64,000 nucleotides of DNA from Parus major (GCF_001522545.3 NC_031799.1:29067503-29131502); one strand, 5' to 3'. Positions 1-13,392 are shown, counted from the stretch's first letter. Translations and numbers: made by a program. Notes: generated from the sequence alone by a model not told the origin.

Positions 1-114
1 ATGTCTTGGTTCAAGCATTCTGACTTTTTTAATATCAAAATTAAACTTAATATTAGAGAGTTTAGTTCCAGGGAGAGTAGTTTTGCCTTCACTTTCTTAT
101 GTGTTTATTGATTT

Positions 115-828
115 ATACAAATATATACTCTGAGAGTATGGAAACACATAGCCACCCATAGCTCCTGGAGAATCCTGTGCTAGAGTAGGTGGATGTGTCC
201 AAATGTACCCCATAGTAAGCCTTTACTGGTGCCGGCTCTGGCAGGAGCTGCAACCATGTGCAGAGAGGAGCCCACACCAGAGCAGGTTTGCTGCCTGGAC
301 TTGTGACCCCGTGGGGGACCCACACTGGAGCAGCCTGTGCCTGAGAGACTGCCCAAAAGAGAATGAACCCATGCTAGAGCAGTTCATGAAGAACTGCAGA
401 CTTTGGGGAGAACTGATATTTAGAAATTTCGTGAAGGATTGTCTCCTGTAGGAGGCACCCCCCATTGTGTAGATAAAAGTGTGAGGAGGAAGGAGTGGCA
501 GTGTGATAAACTAGCAACAGCAGCCAATTCCTCTGCATCACTTAGGAGGAGGTAGAGAAATTAGAAATTTAGCTGGACCCAGGAAGAATGGAGGGAAGAT
601 TTGGAGTTATTTCTCATTACTGTACTCTGATTTTATTGAAAATAAACTAAATTATTTTCGCCAAGGTCAAATCTGTTTTGGCTATGACGATAATCAGTGA
701 CTGATCTCTGCCTGCCCTTGTCTCAATCATAAGCATTTTATTATATTTTCTCTCCCATGTACAGCTGAACAGGGGAGGGACAGAGCAGCTTTGGTGAGCA
801 CCTGTCATCCATCCAGGGTCAATACACA
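115..828 (+). mobile_element. Solo LTR of an avian ERV family (copy A, ERVL-like)
   Basis: The segment reads as one LTR of a very abundant bird endogenous-retrovirus family that I recognise from memory. Its left half carries degenerate tandem units of about 40-50 bp built around a 'CCCAYRCTGGAGCAG' core, seen near 270, 325 and 370. They are followed by an AGGAGGTAGAGAAA stretch near 546, a TTATTTCTCATTACTGTACTCTGAT block near 608, and a U5-like end finishing in CAATACACA at 828. AATAAA at 641-646 is a plausible polyadenylation signal in the plus orientation. The open stretch at 203-451 is only the tandem-unit region read through and is not a gene. No primer-binding site, gag or pol follows, so this is a solo LTR. 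The left boundary is approximate because the outermost end is eroded. A second copy lies at 30925-31531. Confidence 0.75.
641..646 (+). promoter_or_regulatory. AATAAA polyadenylation signal inside LTR copy A
   Basis: A canonical AATAAA hexamer sits at the place where this LTR family normally carries its R-region polyadenylation signal. The matching position in copy B (near 31347) reads AATTAA and has lost the signal. Confidence 0.4.
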
Positions 829-3319
829 ATTTATACCACCACTCTTTTTAAAGGGCTAGAATATTAGTTTCATAGAGTTTTGAAGGGTTTAAATACCAGA
901 GCTTTAATGTCTATAATTGCATGGGAAACTCAACAGGCGTCAAGTTAGTGGATTTATAAGGACTCGGCACACTGAGGCCTCAGACCCCTCAGTTCCTTCT
1001 GAAGTAAATACCTGTACAAGCACCTACAGTGCTGTAGAGGAGCAAAGTAAGAACTGGTTATACAGTACCAATTTTTTTTTGCTTTGGCAATCTGTGTAAT
1101 CCTAAATTAGAGGCATGCTTCTAAGTAATCTACTGTCTGATAATAAAGTGTACATACAAAATATGTCCAAAATCCAGGCAGATCCCCCTAGCAGATTTTA
1201 CTAGTTACAGGTTTGCTGTATGCTGGTCACACTTTCTGTCACGTGAGTTACGTACATATCAGGTATTTGAGGTAGCAAAATTAATCAGTTTAAGAAAATA
1301 GTCTTAATTTTAGGATATATGTCTGTAAAGACCATAAATTTCATAGAGACAGCTCTGACCATTTTCAGTACTAGTAACTATATGAATTATACAGAGTATA
1401 TGAATATACAAATACTGTGTTAACTTTCATGATTTTTCACACCAGTGTAACATCAGTTTTTTGTATTCAGTACCTGTAAAATTGAGAATGACAGGAATGT
1501 GCTAATATTCTTTTAATAAAGATTAGCAGTGTTACATTTCAATTGCATTTCTTATCTGTCAAACTGTTTAGAAACCAAAGAGGATATTCAGAGGCAGTAA
1601 GCAACCTGCATTGGTTGAATTTCTCTGGCTGACTCATGTAATTTCTCTACTTCTCCAAGGCTTCTACCCAACTGCAGTGACAGAGGCAGGGTCTTAAGAA
1701 ATTAACATGTTATTCTATTAATTATTAACATTGACTCTTGATTTTCAAGGCTAGTTTCTAGCTCTTTAATATATGGCAATGTTTAGGAAGTTTTTATGCC
1801 TTTCACAGTGTTCCCACAGCAAGGAACGGACTGGGGGAAAAAACAAAAAAAGAACACATTTAACACATTTCTGACCACAAGAATGGTCATGTGTATTCTA
1901 TCATCGTACTCTGACCTCAAACCTCATTAGCAAAAAGAAATCCTCCATCTTCCCTAAACCTCCCACTCCATTAACATGTCTATTTTCCCCCTTCTTTTGT
2001 TACAAGAATTAAAATGAAAAAGTAGGTTTTTAGTTACTACCTAGATGTGAGAGAGAGGCATTAAATCTTTTTCTGTAAAGTAACAGGTATCACAGCGTTT
2101 CTTAAAGAAACATTATAAATCATAGGTATAATATTTATTTAAAATAAGAATCACAATATAATCCAGAACATGAAAACTGTATGGAGAACCACAACAACAG
2201 GAAATTGGCATCAAAAATCAAACTGGTGGAAGGAGAAATGTAGATAAAACACTGATCTCTATCTCAAAGAACAGAAGTACTGTCTGTTTTGCTGAGATCA
2301 AATTTTGCCTTCTAGAAACTGTTGTTAGGAAGGCTTCCCTAAAGGACTGAGATCTAAGGAAATTGGAGTAATGATGTCAGGAGCTAGAGTGGACAGTTTT
2401 AGAGTTGAAGTCTTAGAGCTACAAGAAGACGTATGTGTCTTTGCAATTGTCCAATATGTCTTAAAAAAAAAAAAAAAAGAAAAATAATTCAGCTCAGATA
2501 GATCAGAAAAATACATCTTCCTAACTGTGGAAACAGCTCCATGTCCAATGCCCAGAACAGGTGCAAAGCAGCAGTTGCACAGTTGGCAGTAATATAATGC
2601 AAACAACTTTTTTGTTAGTTCAGCTCGATGCAGTATAATAAATTATGTCAATGTTACAACGTTCTATGCTTTTTTCTTTTTCTTTTTTTTTTTTTTTTGT
2701 CAGAGGAACATTGCTTCTTTTTTCTCTGGACAGTTTAAATAAAACTTGGGGTAAGAAAGATCCTCAGCAGATAGAAACTGACCTTGCACTTATGGCAACA
2801 GGAACTCTGTTCTGGATTTGGTCCCTATAGGTTAGATTAAAATTAAATTCTTCCTTTATCATTACTGTTCTTTTCTGTTATAGCTGTGTCTGCAGTGCAA
2901 AACTGATACAGCATTAAATGCTGAAGTCCTGGTAACATTAACTGAATTGGAGTTTGGTGGTTGACAGCTTCTAAGTCTCCTGCAATATTAATTCCTTTTC
3001 CCCTACTTTATTCCTTTTTGTCCATTTGTTCCAACTTCTTGAACTATTTTAAGTGCTTTCCTTCTTTTCATCAGGATGAAGTGAAAAATGCTTGCCTTTT
3101 CTTACTAATATGTGTGATGTGCCCAGAATACACAAGTTCTTATAACAAATCTACAAAGATTACTTTGTTAATATAGAGAACACCTAGCACAGAAAATCCA
3201 GAAAAGAAAATGCTTAATTTAAATTATTTGCTTTGTGAGGGGAATAATGGAAGACCAAAAGTAGCTAAATAATAATTTATTTTCTCAGTTAACAGTCTCA
3301 GAATTATTAAATAATTTCA
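829..3319. other. AT-rich non-coding DNA, no recognised repeat family
   Basis: I find no LINE, LTR or gene here. The stretch contains an A-run at about 2463-2478 and a T-rich run at about 2668-2699, both simple homopolymer tracts. Open frames are short and have no protein character. Confidence 0.5.
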
Positions 3320-3909
3320 GTTGAAGATACTTTGGGAGGCCTGTAGCCCAACCTCCTGCTCAGAGCAGAGTTGGTCCTTAATTCAGACAAATTTGCTCAG
3401 GGTTTTGTCCAGTTGAGTCTTAAAAATATCAAAGAATATAAATGGCATATTGCCTCTGGACAACCTGTTTCAACCTGGGCTGTCCTCCTGGAGAAAAAGC
3501 TTCTTCTTTCCAGCCTGAGTGTCACATGTTAAAGCTTGTTTCACTGCCTTTCAACTTCCTGTTACACACCACTGTGAAAAGCCTGACTGCATCACTTCTT
3601 CCCCTTCCAGTGGAGCTGGCAATACTGTTGAGTACCCCTGAAACCATCATTTCTCCCAGCTGAACCAGCCCTGGTCCCACAGCCTCTTCTCACAGGGCAA
3701 GGACTCCAGACCTCATCATTCTGATTGCAATCCCTGAACTCCACTCCACTCTGTCCATGCCCTTCACATATTTTAGGGATCAAAACTGAACAAAATATCC
3801 AGGTATGGTCTAATGAATGTGACACAGAAGAATATAATCACTTTCCTTGATGCCCTTGTTCATAAATGCCAGTATATTTTTGGACTTTACTACTGGGGTG
3901 CACTGCTTA
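3320..3909 (-). mobile_element. CR1 LINE 3' fragment (minus strand)
   Basis: Read on the minus strand, this matches the C-terminal end of CR1 ORF2 and the 3' untranslated region. On the plus strand it shows the reverse-complement landmarks: CCAACCTCCTGCTCAGAGCAG near 3349, the GACAACCTGTTTCAA block near 3458, ACACCACTGTGAAAAGCCTG near 3565, TCTTCTCACAGGGCAAG near 3685 and the GGTATGGTCTAATGA block near 3804. The 3' end is at the low-coordinate side, and the usual terminal ATTCTATGATT repeats are worn away. The copy is 5'-truncated at about 3909 in the region encoding the end of the reverse transcriptase. Frames are broken and no protein can be made. Confidence 0.85.
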
Positions 3910-4722
3910 TTTCACACTATTTTACTACAGCCATAATATAAAAATATGGGTGCCTTAATCCATTTTCTCGATTGTATTCTCTTTTTTCTTTTTTCTGAAT
4001 GAATGATTCAATTCTTGTGTTACAATGAAAAATTTTAATTGTTTCTTGCATTGCCAGTGAAACAGAAGGTTTCTTACCTTTTTCAAGGGACACCATACTA
4101 CTTATAGATCTCAAACTTCATAATCCTTCTCTAAGTGTTCTAATAGCGATCTTCACACTTCTGTATCAGTTGTACTATCTCAACTTCTACCTACTTCACT
4201 GTTACAAAATCAATCATTTTCCCCAGATGTGAACGTTAGAGGCATCCTGAACTACCTTCTAGTATCTTCTAATTACATTATAGAGACACTGAACAATTTT
4301 CCAGTTGTCTACAGCTTGCAAAATTATGCCATGGCTGCTTCACTTGTGTTTTTACTTTTAAAGTCAGAGGTGATTGTCTATATAAAGAAACTCAAAACTA
4401 TCTTGTCATGTTATGGTCCTTTGCCAGTCTAAAAAAAGATTATGCAAACTAAAATAAACAAAAAGGAAATAAAAGGAAGAAAGAAAACGTAGATGTATAG
4501 ATCTGTATGTTCACTAAAACAATATAAGGCTACTTTGTGTTTTAAACTGTAAAGAATACAATATAAGAAAAATTGAAATAAATTTCAGACCAGAGATAAC
4601 ATGTACCTTAAGTCTGTCTACAGACAGTAGAAATATTATCAATGCCTACTTTTGACAGAAATCAGATATTATTATATTAGAAAAAGGTTCACATAGAAAT
4701 TGAATACAAGAGCTAGTTATTT
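3910..4722. other. AT-rich spacer between two CR1 copies
   Basis: This is unique-looking AT-rich sequence between two minus-strand CR1 fragments. Nothing recognisable lies in it. Confidence 0.45.
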
Positions 4723-5565
4723 AGAATCACAGAATCATAGAATATACTCAGTTGGAAGGGGCCTATCAGGATCATGAAGGCCAAGTCCTGGCCCTACACA
4801 GGACACCCCACTAATCACACCATGTGTCTGAGAGCACTGTCCAAATGCTTCTTGAGCTCTGTCACACTGGTGCTGTGACTACTGTTCCAGTAGTCAAACA
4901 CCATCTGTGTGAGAGCCTTTTTCTAATATCTAACCTAAACCTCCCAACTCAGCTTTATGACATTCTCTCAGAACCTGTCATTGGTTACAAGAGTAAAGAG
5001 ATCAGTGTCTATCCATCCACTTCCCCTCATGAGGACATTGAAGACTTCAGGGAGGTCTCCCCTCAGTCTTATCCTCTCCAGGGTGAATAAACCAAGTGAC
5101 ATCAGCTGCTGCTGATGTCTCCAGAAGGTCTCTAATAGCTTGATTAATTTTTTATATTGTAGCTCCCAGAACTCCCCCTAGTCCTCAAGGTGAGGCTGCC
5201 CCAGTGCAGAGCAGACTGCAACAGTCCTCTCCCTTGCCTGGCGGATGCTGTGCCTGATGCCCCTGCAGGACACAGGTGGCCTTCCTGGCTGCCAGAGCAC
5301 TGCTGACTCCTGTTCCACTTTCTGAAAATCAAGACCCCCATGTCCTTTGCTCAGTGCTGCTCTTCAGCACCTCATTCCCCAATCTATCCACACAACTAGG
5401 GTTGCTCAGCCCAGGTGTAGAATTCAGCCTCTGCTGATTGGTGATTGACCATCTCTAATTTGTCTCTGCAGGGCCTTTCTGCCCTTGAGGGAGTGGACAT
5501 CTGCTTCCATTTTATTGTTGTTGGCAGCCAGACTTAGCATTCCTTCAAGTCCTGCATCCAATATC
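4723..5565 (-). mobile_element. CR1 LINE 3' fragment with preserved terminus (minus strand)
   Basis: The plus strand opens with AGAATCACAGAATCATAGAA at 4723, the reverse complement of the CR1 3' terminus. Consensus-like 3'UTR and ORF2 sequence follows: CAGTTGGAAGGGGCC near 4750, CCTGGCCCTACACAGGACACC near 4788, the CTTGAGCTCTGTCACACTGG block near 4852, and CAGTGCAGAGCAGACTGCAA near 5203. The 5' truncation lies near 5565, in the reverse-transcriptase coding part ('CAGGGCCTTTCTGCCC' near 5471). The family resembles the bird subfamilies whose 3'UTR carries 'CTGAGTTGGAAGGGA'. The copy is diverged and has small deletions, so it is a dead LINE relic. Confidence 0.92.
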
Positions 5566-8500
5566 TAGCCTTTTTTTCCAGCAAATGTTTTCCTACCTAA
5601 ATGTTCAGGAATTTTACAGTTATGTTCTAAAAATGATCACAGTACCCAAGCTACATCACAGAGATAGCACTAATAGTATATCATCCTTGATTCTATTCAC
5701 TTTAACTGAAAGGTGATGTTTCCCAAGAACATTTTGAACAATCACTTTAGAGCAAATTGTTTCACCTAATCATAAGTTCCAATGATTATTTCTTTTCTTC
5801 TAAAGAAAGACAGCAAAGCATAACTTTATATCTCATGCACTACAATCTTCTCTATAGCTGTCATTTACAGAGTTTGATACTGTTGTTTTAAATTGAAATA
5901 TAATCTTTAAAACTAGTACAGGATCTTTATAAAGAGAACTTGCATCAGTTAAATTTTTCTTTCCCTTTTATTTGCTTCACTCAAAGCAAATAGTTATCTT
6001 AAAAAATAATAAAAAAAAAAAACAAAACAAAAACCCAAAACTTTAAGATGTTTATAAATTCATTTTCGTAGAACATAATGCTATATCTCAAAGAAATTCC
6101 CCTTTTGGATTGTCCTGAAACTGACAGTGAAATGTAAGCAAGCTTGTGTCACAAACAGCCTGAAACTGTGATGTATGTGAAAAAAATGTATGATCATTAA
6201 ATATTGGACAGATTCTCTATGTACTTCAGTACTATCAGAGGACACTCATGACTTCATTAAGTACAAGGACAAGAAAATACCCAAACATTCGACTGAATGC
6301 ATAGTGATGATGGTGTGAAATTGTTTCAAGTGTGAGTAGACAAGACATCAGCACTGAAGATGAACATGCTTTATCATTTTATTATGTGGTTCTGTTTCTC
6401 CTAAGTACTTTTATCATCCATAACATTTTCATTCATACTTCAAATTATCTGTATCTGCCATGAAGCTACTCTGAGCCTTTGTGTGAGAATATCCTCAGTC
6501 TCTATTTTCCTTAGGCTTATGGCCTTCGAGTGAATATAAAATGCTGTGGGGAGGGGCTATTTTCAGAAAATCTTCTAGCTACTCTAATGATACAAGCACA
6601 CTGAGCTTTGACACAATACAATAAGCTCAAAAATGTAATTTCATCCAAAAGTCATTGGAGAAGAGGTTAGTTATTTTGTCCTTGGTTGTTTAACAATCTC
6701 CTTGATCCAGTACACTATATAGGCATGAGGATCTGTCCCCTCAGTTTAAATTTCAGAAGTCCTAAAAAATTCTCAAGAATCTTTGTTTAATCTTTCACTT
6801 ACACTTCATTTAAATCTTCATTTAGCCAAAAACACTGAAATTAATTGCAGATATCAGAATTCAGTGGTTTTACTATTCTTAGTTACCCCAATATGTTTCT
6901 AAAAAGACAATTTAGATTAGTAAATATTTGCTAATGGTAGTCACTTAAAGAAAAAGTACTTAAAATGTGTAATGACTACAAAATATAGTGAATTTCAGAG
7001 GAAGTAGGGAAAAATTCTGTTTTCATAGACTTATGAGTTTTGTAAAGGCAAAGAAAGCATATTTCACCATCAACAGTTACACCTGTAAACAAATAATTGG
7101 AATTATTAATGAGAAATTCAATTCTCTTGCAGTAGCAGAGACAGTTATATGGGCAGAACTAGCTGCTTATTTCTCAACATGTAAATTGTTTTCACAAAAT
7201 GAAGTGTCTTCTCATCTTTAACCACCTGAACATTTTGTTACTATCCATATATTTTAGATACATACCTTTTGGCATAGAATTTATAATAAAAAAATCCCAC
7301 AGCAAAGCCCCCATAAATTTTACTAGTAATTATTTTTTTTCACAACTACATAACAACCAATAAAATTCCCAAATTTATATTAATGTACCTACTTTTGTGA
7401 AGTATGTAAAACCACACAAGTCTTGCTAAAATCTACCTGTATTTTTCCCAATTATTTCTACTAATACATGGATATGATCAAACTGATCCATAGTTTCTAA
7501 AGATTATGGGGAAATATTAGTACTTCTACTACAAAGTTTATTCAAAAAAAGATGCATAGTTTCAAAGAGTCAAACCTTAATCAGTTTTAACTGATCACCT
7601 GACAGATCAGTTTTGGAATAAAATAAGTGTTTATGTTTCAAAAATAAATGTATTTGTTTCTGGAGAGTTTGGTTTCATTATGGTAAATAAGAGTCTGCTT
7701 CCTCTCAGCATGACACTATACATTTAAGCAGACAGATTTTTCATGGCCTTACTCACAGAAGTAGACATGAATAGCATCTACTTTGTGTACAGCCCACTGA
7801 TATTTTCATAGTTGAAGTGGGAACCCTTGTGCCAGAAACTTTCACTAAAACACTATGTATCAGTTGGACACTCCCATAGAAGAATTTTAGAAGAGCTAAT
7901 TACTCTTTCAGGTCATCAAAGGAAAATCTTTGTTTCTGAAGAAATCAGTGCTGCTTCCTTTTTTCTCTTACCTAAACATCAAATGATCCCGGAACTCAAT
8001 CCAAGCTGCTCATTGTGCCTAACAACTCACTGAAAAAAATTCAGAGTTGTACATATTGAAAGAGTCCCTTTTTGTCTCTTCTGTATCTCAAAAGAAAACA
8101 ACCAGACAAACAAAAAAAAAGGCCTGTTGTTCAACACAATGCCTAGAAATTCCAATAAATTTTAAAAAAGGGGAAGTCATATTTCCATAATTTCCTGGGT
8201 GTTTGGGGTTTAGGGTCCTTTTTGTCTCCCAGTATGCTTTGTGGTAACTCAGAAAACAGAATCTTCTTCTCCTACCACTTATAATCCATTCTGCACACAC
8301 AATAGTGCAGGTAACATGTCATTAGTTCAAATCACAGCACTCAGCATTCCTACTGTTCCCAGAGAAACAGACACAGATATACAGATTGCTTTCTATTTAT
8401 ATTCAGGCAATCGTCATTTAATTCTTTGTGAAGATGCACATCTTCAGCAGCTTTACACCCAAAGTGCCCCTATAACTGTTAGCCCCCATTATTCTTACCA

Positions 8501-10845
8501 CAATTTAGGTGATTAGGGTGTCAAAAAAACAACTTTGCAATTTTTACCACAATGTGGTAGTTTTTTTGTGGTCATGCCTCTTGTTCCTTTAGTTGATTAA
8601 CGATTGTGTTAAAACATACAACACAAAATATTTCTAATTCCTAGGGTGGACAGCTTTAACATATTCTTAATAAGAACATGTATTCTTTATGAGAGTACCT
8701 CAATAAGGCCTGGAACAAATGTATTTCACAGTGGAACCTCCTCCTTTTTTCCTTGTTTATCAAGAACTAATCATCTTATATCCCTGCTTTGCAAGAACAG
8801 GAAGTGAACAGAGTTGATGATGAGTAACCAGTTTGGAAAGAATGAGGGAGGAGGTAAGGATGAGAGTTAAAAATTCTTTTTGTGTCTGCTACCAGACTGA
8901 CCAAATAAATCCAGAAAAACAATATTAAGAAGTAGAATTATAGTTGGAAAAGCTTATTCGACTTCTTGTCTTGCTTTCTATCTATATGATCTCCTGATTT
9001 AACAGGCATTCTCAGGGAACTTTGATGCAGAAATTAGAATCTATATCTCTTCTTGTCTACATGCTAAGCATCTAAAGAGTGCTGAATAGATTTAAAATCT
9101 GAGAAAAACTGTAACATATTACTTCCAGCCATAAAAGTAATTAGTCAAAAATTAACCTATTTACATTTCTGTTGAGGTTTAAGAGTTTTGTTTCCATTAA
9201 ATCAGGGGAAGCTATATAAAAGTGAGGTAATATAGGAATTCAGGTACAATGTTAACTGTACAATCTGATGTGATTCCCTATCAGTTAATGAGATTTTAAT
9301 CATCTTCATATGCATAAAAGATTAATCACTTGAATTATGCTCATAACAAAGAATGAACTGGTTAAAATTGACATTTAACAATAAATTCCTTGTTTGGTAT
9401 GGTGACGGGAATGAAAGGAAAAAAATTTCCCAAAAGTCCTGTAGCCTGAACTCAGAGGTGGAAATAAAATCATGGTATGTATCATGTTCCCCAGGCTTAC
9501 ATGTGGCTTTGTTTTAATTTCAAATTCTAACTACATTGAAAGGTTGCTAAAAATCTCCCTTGATCTATTTCTGAAAAAAAAATTCCTATGTCTATTACTG
9601 TTAAAAATAAACACATTTTTTTAAAGCACAGATATCATTAAGACAATAATCTATCCTGCTGTCTCCATGAACAAGTAAAAGAATTCAACAAAATTGTTCA
9701 ATGTCAACAGGAGCAATGGGACACTTTTCCTATGTTTACTGCATGTGTATTTAGAGAGCAATTCTATACCTTTTAATTTATGCAGTGTGACTAGCTGAAG
9801 TTGAAATGATTTCCACTGAGCAAATTATTTACAGCAATAAATATAATTTGTTGATAAATGTTTCACTGAGGATAAAATCACAAATTAAAGTGCTATTACT
9901 TTCATTCACTTACAAAATTGGTTTCTTGAGTAGCAGGCATTTTACTTCTTGCACAGTACTACAATTTGAAAACAAAACAAAGCTAAACTATACAAAAGGA
10001 GAGCAATTCACAGAATTGCAGAATTACAGAAGAGTTAACAAGATATTGGACTTTAGTCTGCCTGGAATCTACTTATACATTTCTCACTAAAATCTAAAGT
10101 ATGGATATGTCTTCTAAACACTGACAAGCTTAGTTTTATATGATAAGTAAGTCAAGTAAGATAAGTAATTTTGGAGAAAATGATCTCATTTTTCTGAAGG
10201 CTATTGGCCTAATAATCATGAGAACAAAATACCAGGAATATCATGATCCAATCTAACACCTCTTCAACCTCTTCTTGTGACTTTTGGTTCACAATTTTAA
10301 AATGAACACAAGAAGAGGATTAAATAGAAACAGCTGATGTTGGACACTTTCATCTGAGTTAATATTTAAATGTGGTATTGGTAATCAAAGATTTCCCTAC
10401 TTTGAAGACCTCATAATACAATTTGGGACAAAATGAGATGCAACATAGGACCTCATATTGAATTACTAACCTGACTGAATAAGATTGAAGCATAAAATCT
10501 AAAAATGTGTTATCTTTAGTGGTTTACAGCATGTTAAATTCCTTAATTGGGTTGATACATAAAACATCTGTATAAGGAGAAAGGGGCAGGCAAAAAATTC
10601 TCCAATTTTTTCTTAGTTTCTTTTTTCTTAATGTAACAATTCTACACTTTGAATTTGCTTATATTATTGACAGTTATTGATAATGTAATAGTAATACTGA
10701 TAATGATCAGCTAAGCCAGAAAAAAACTATGTCTGATCTCTAGACCAATTTACAAAATGTTCTAGCTAACATTGATAAGACTGAAATTTTACACTGTAGT
10801 TTTTGGGAGTGCCCAAAGTAAAAAGAAAGCTTTGCTAATGTGGAC
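5566..10845. other. AT-rich non-coding DNA, no recognised repeat family
   Basis: This 5.3-kb stretch is AT-rich with only short homopolymers, such as an A-rich tract at about 6000-6040 and short A-runs near 8111. No splice-bounded open frame stood out, and open frames stay under 100 codons with low-complexity composition. A short CACAGAATTGCAGAATTACAG motif near 10009 looks slightly like a CR1 terminus, but no CR1 body is attached to it. Confidence 0.5.
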
Positions 10846-11781
10846 AGTCCTGTGTTTCAGTCTGCGCCTATTGCCTCTTTCCCTGCCACTGGCCACCATC
10901 AAGAAGATCCTGGGTTTTTTTCCTTATACTCTCCCTTCAGATATTCGGACATATTAAAGCAATCACCTGGAGTTTTCCCCCACTCCAAGCTGAACAGTCC
11001 TGTTTCTCTAAGTCTTCCCTAATAGGAGATTTTCTCCAGCCCATAAATCATCTTTGTGCTCTTTTCTGAACTCTAATATGTCCGTAGCTCTCTGACACTG
11101 AGGAACCTCAAAGTGAACACAATGTTCTGGTATACAGTAGTCATGTGGTCACATTAGTGCCCAATAAAAAGGACGATCGTATGTTGATCTGCTGATAATC
11201 CTTCTCCTAGCTTAAAAAGCTGTTGGTCATCTTGATTTCAAGCGCCCAGTGGTAGCTCATATTCAACTTGGATGCCTCTGTAACCTTCTCTTCAAAACCA
11301 TTTTCCAGAGGGATGAGCTCAGTGCGATCTTATTCATTTCCAGGTGCCAGTTTCAGCATTTTCTTAACTTCATTAGGTTGGTGTCAAAGTATTTCTCCAG
11401 GCTGTTGAGGTCCCTCTTCATGACACACAAACCTCTGGTCTATCAGTTACCCCTGCCAGTTCTATGTCATCTACAAAACTGCTGAGGCTGCACTCTCCCC
11501 CATTCTCCAGAGAATTTAAAAGATTACTGAACAGGGTCAGACAGGATTGGCCCTTAGTGTATATCACTAATTACCAGTTTCCAAGCAGATTTTGTTCCAC
11601 TCACTGCCATCTTCTGGCATTATCTATTCAGCTAGCTTTAAAATGATCTCACTGCCCATCTTCAAATCTTATCAACACCTTGTCTGTGCAGACATCAGAG
11701 GTGTTACTGGTATCACTTTAGTCTAACCTCTGGTTATCATCATTCTTTAAAGAATTCCTAAAAGAAACTGTCCCTTTAATG

Positions 11782-11988
11782 TCAGGTGAAATAGGCTGTG
11801 TCAAAATACATAGTGAAATCTATGAAGACAGTATCCACTGTTCTCTCCTTATCTACCAAACCTGTCCTTTCAACATCGGTTATCAAGTTGGTTAAGCATG
11901 ACTCCCTCTTGGTAAATTCATCCTGACTGCTTCTGGTAGTTTTCTTCTTGGTCAATTGCCTGGAAATGATTTTCAGGATCCTTACCAC
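11782..11988 (-). pseudogene. CR1 ORF2 reverse-transcriptase fragment (motif A region)
   Basis: A 68-codon frame covers the palm entry of the CR1 reverse transcriptase. SCLTNLI at about residues 30-36 matches the family's 'KSCLTNLIAF', and LVDKERTVDTVFIDF near residues 44-58 matches 'LVDEGRAVDVVYLDF'. Motif A is present as DFTMYFDT, compared with the usual DFSKAFDT. The frame stops soon after and the neighbouring RT blocks are in other frames, so the enzyme is not made. It lies downstream of the endonuclease remnant in the same minus-strand element. Confidence 0.8.
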
Positions 11989-12915
11989 AGATGAAAGTAA
12001 GGCCTGTAGCTCTCTGGATCTTTGCAGCTCTTGAAGAAAGAAGAATCACTTATTTTCTGAAGTCCTCAGACACCTGTTGTAATCACCATGATCTTTTGAA
12101 GATAATCAAGAGAGGCTTTTCAATGACATCAGGCCTGACTCATGGGCACAATTCATTAATGTCCATGGATTTATGTATGTATAGGCTGATTAAGTTTTCC
12201 CTAGCTTACTTCTCTTTCACCAATTATATAACTTTCCTACTTCAGATATTGTCCCTGGTTTTAGGAATCTGGGATTTTTAAAGACCAACTTTGCTAGTAA
12301 AGATGGTAACAAAAAGAGACATCCAGTACCCTCAGCCTGTTCCTTGTTGTTTTACTGAACGAGTTAGTTCCCAACTCATTCAAGCAGTAGGACCATATTT
12401 TCTGTAGTTTTCCTTTACCTGTTGATATATTTATAGATACCTTTTTCTTGCTTTTGACACCAGACTCCATTTAATCAGACACTCTTTCTGGCTTTTGAAT
12501 TTCCTTTCATGTTTCCATGCTTAAACAGTGTCTTTCTATTCCTACCAGGCTACCTTCATATACTCCCTTTTTATTGTTCCCACATTCAGGCCCCCAGATA
12601 TTTTTCCTGTGTTGTTGGGATAAACTGCTCTGAGCTTGCAGGACATGAGTCCTGAACATCAACTGTTTCTCTTGGGGCTTTGTTCCAACCAAAGCTTTAT
12701 GTAGTGGGATTGTTTCAAGATGAGCCTCAAAGCTCAAGCCAATTCCTCCTCTCTTGAAGGCAGGGTTGTAACTTTCTTTTTTGCTCTGCTTCTTCCTCTC
12801 AGGGTCCTGAACTCCATCTTCTCATGGGAACGGTAATCAAGGCTGCTTTTGGCTTTCCCATTCCTAATATCCTTCTTTGTGTGAGAGTATGAAGTCCAGG
12901 AAAGCACTTGTACAA

Positions 12916-13392
12916 TCAGGCTCCTTTCTCACTTGAGTCAGGAAGTAGTCGCTTCAGGAATGTCCTGTATGGTTTATTCCATGCTGTCCTGTCTTCGTTC
13001 CAGCAGATACTGGTGTGATTGACGTCTGCCATGAGGATCAGGACCTGTTTATATGAGGCTCCTTTCAACTCTCTGTAGAAGGTTTCACCTTGCTCTTCTT
13101 GGTCAGATGGTCTACAACAGACACCCACTATTACTGTTACCCAAAAGCTCACAGTTTGCTCATCATCCATCGCCAGGAAAAGCTCCACGCATTTCACCTG
13201 CTCTCTTAAATACAGGGCATTTCTACCTCCTCTGTCCTTCCCGAAAAGTAGTGCTAATAACTCAGTTAAAGTACACCAATCATGTAAGCTGTTCCACTGC
13301 ATCAGTGTGATTCCAACTAGATCAAAGTTCTGCCACTCTACACAGATCATTAATTTACTGTGTTTCTTCCACATGCATTGGTATACAGGCAC
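12916..13392 (-). pseudogene. CR1 ORF2 AP-endonuclease domain remnant
   Basis: A 158-codon open stretch encodes a decayed CR1-type apurinic endonuclease. At residues 22-39 NFDLVGITLMQWNSLHDW corresponds to the family's 'YDLVGITETWWDSSHDW', but the catalytic Glu of ITE is replaced (ITL). Residues 52-66 (KDRGGRNALYLREQV) and 88-98 (IVGVCCRPSDQ) are recognisable. The GDFNH motif appears as ADVNH at residues 122-126, keeping Asp and Asn. The segment ends before the later SDH catalytic motif. It sits at the 5' end of the minus-strand CR1, as expected for ORF2. Loss of Glu and truncation argue for an inactive relic. The family assignment is confident, and no host function is implied. Confidence 0.85.

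Noticed and set aside
2702..2750. Splice-bounded segment after a poly-T tract
   Set aside because: The acceptor is a homopolymer artefact, and the segment is only 47 bp with no conserved character.
10006..10040. CR1-terminus-like CACAGAATTGCAGAATTACAG motif
   Set aside because: The motif is not followed by CR1 3'UTR sequence on either strand; it could be chance.
13053..13310. Plus-strand frame of 85 codons
   Set aside because: It is antisense to the CR1 endonuclease remnant and has no independent support.
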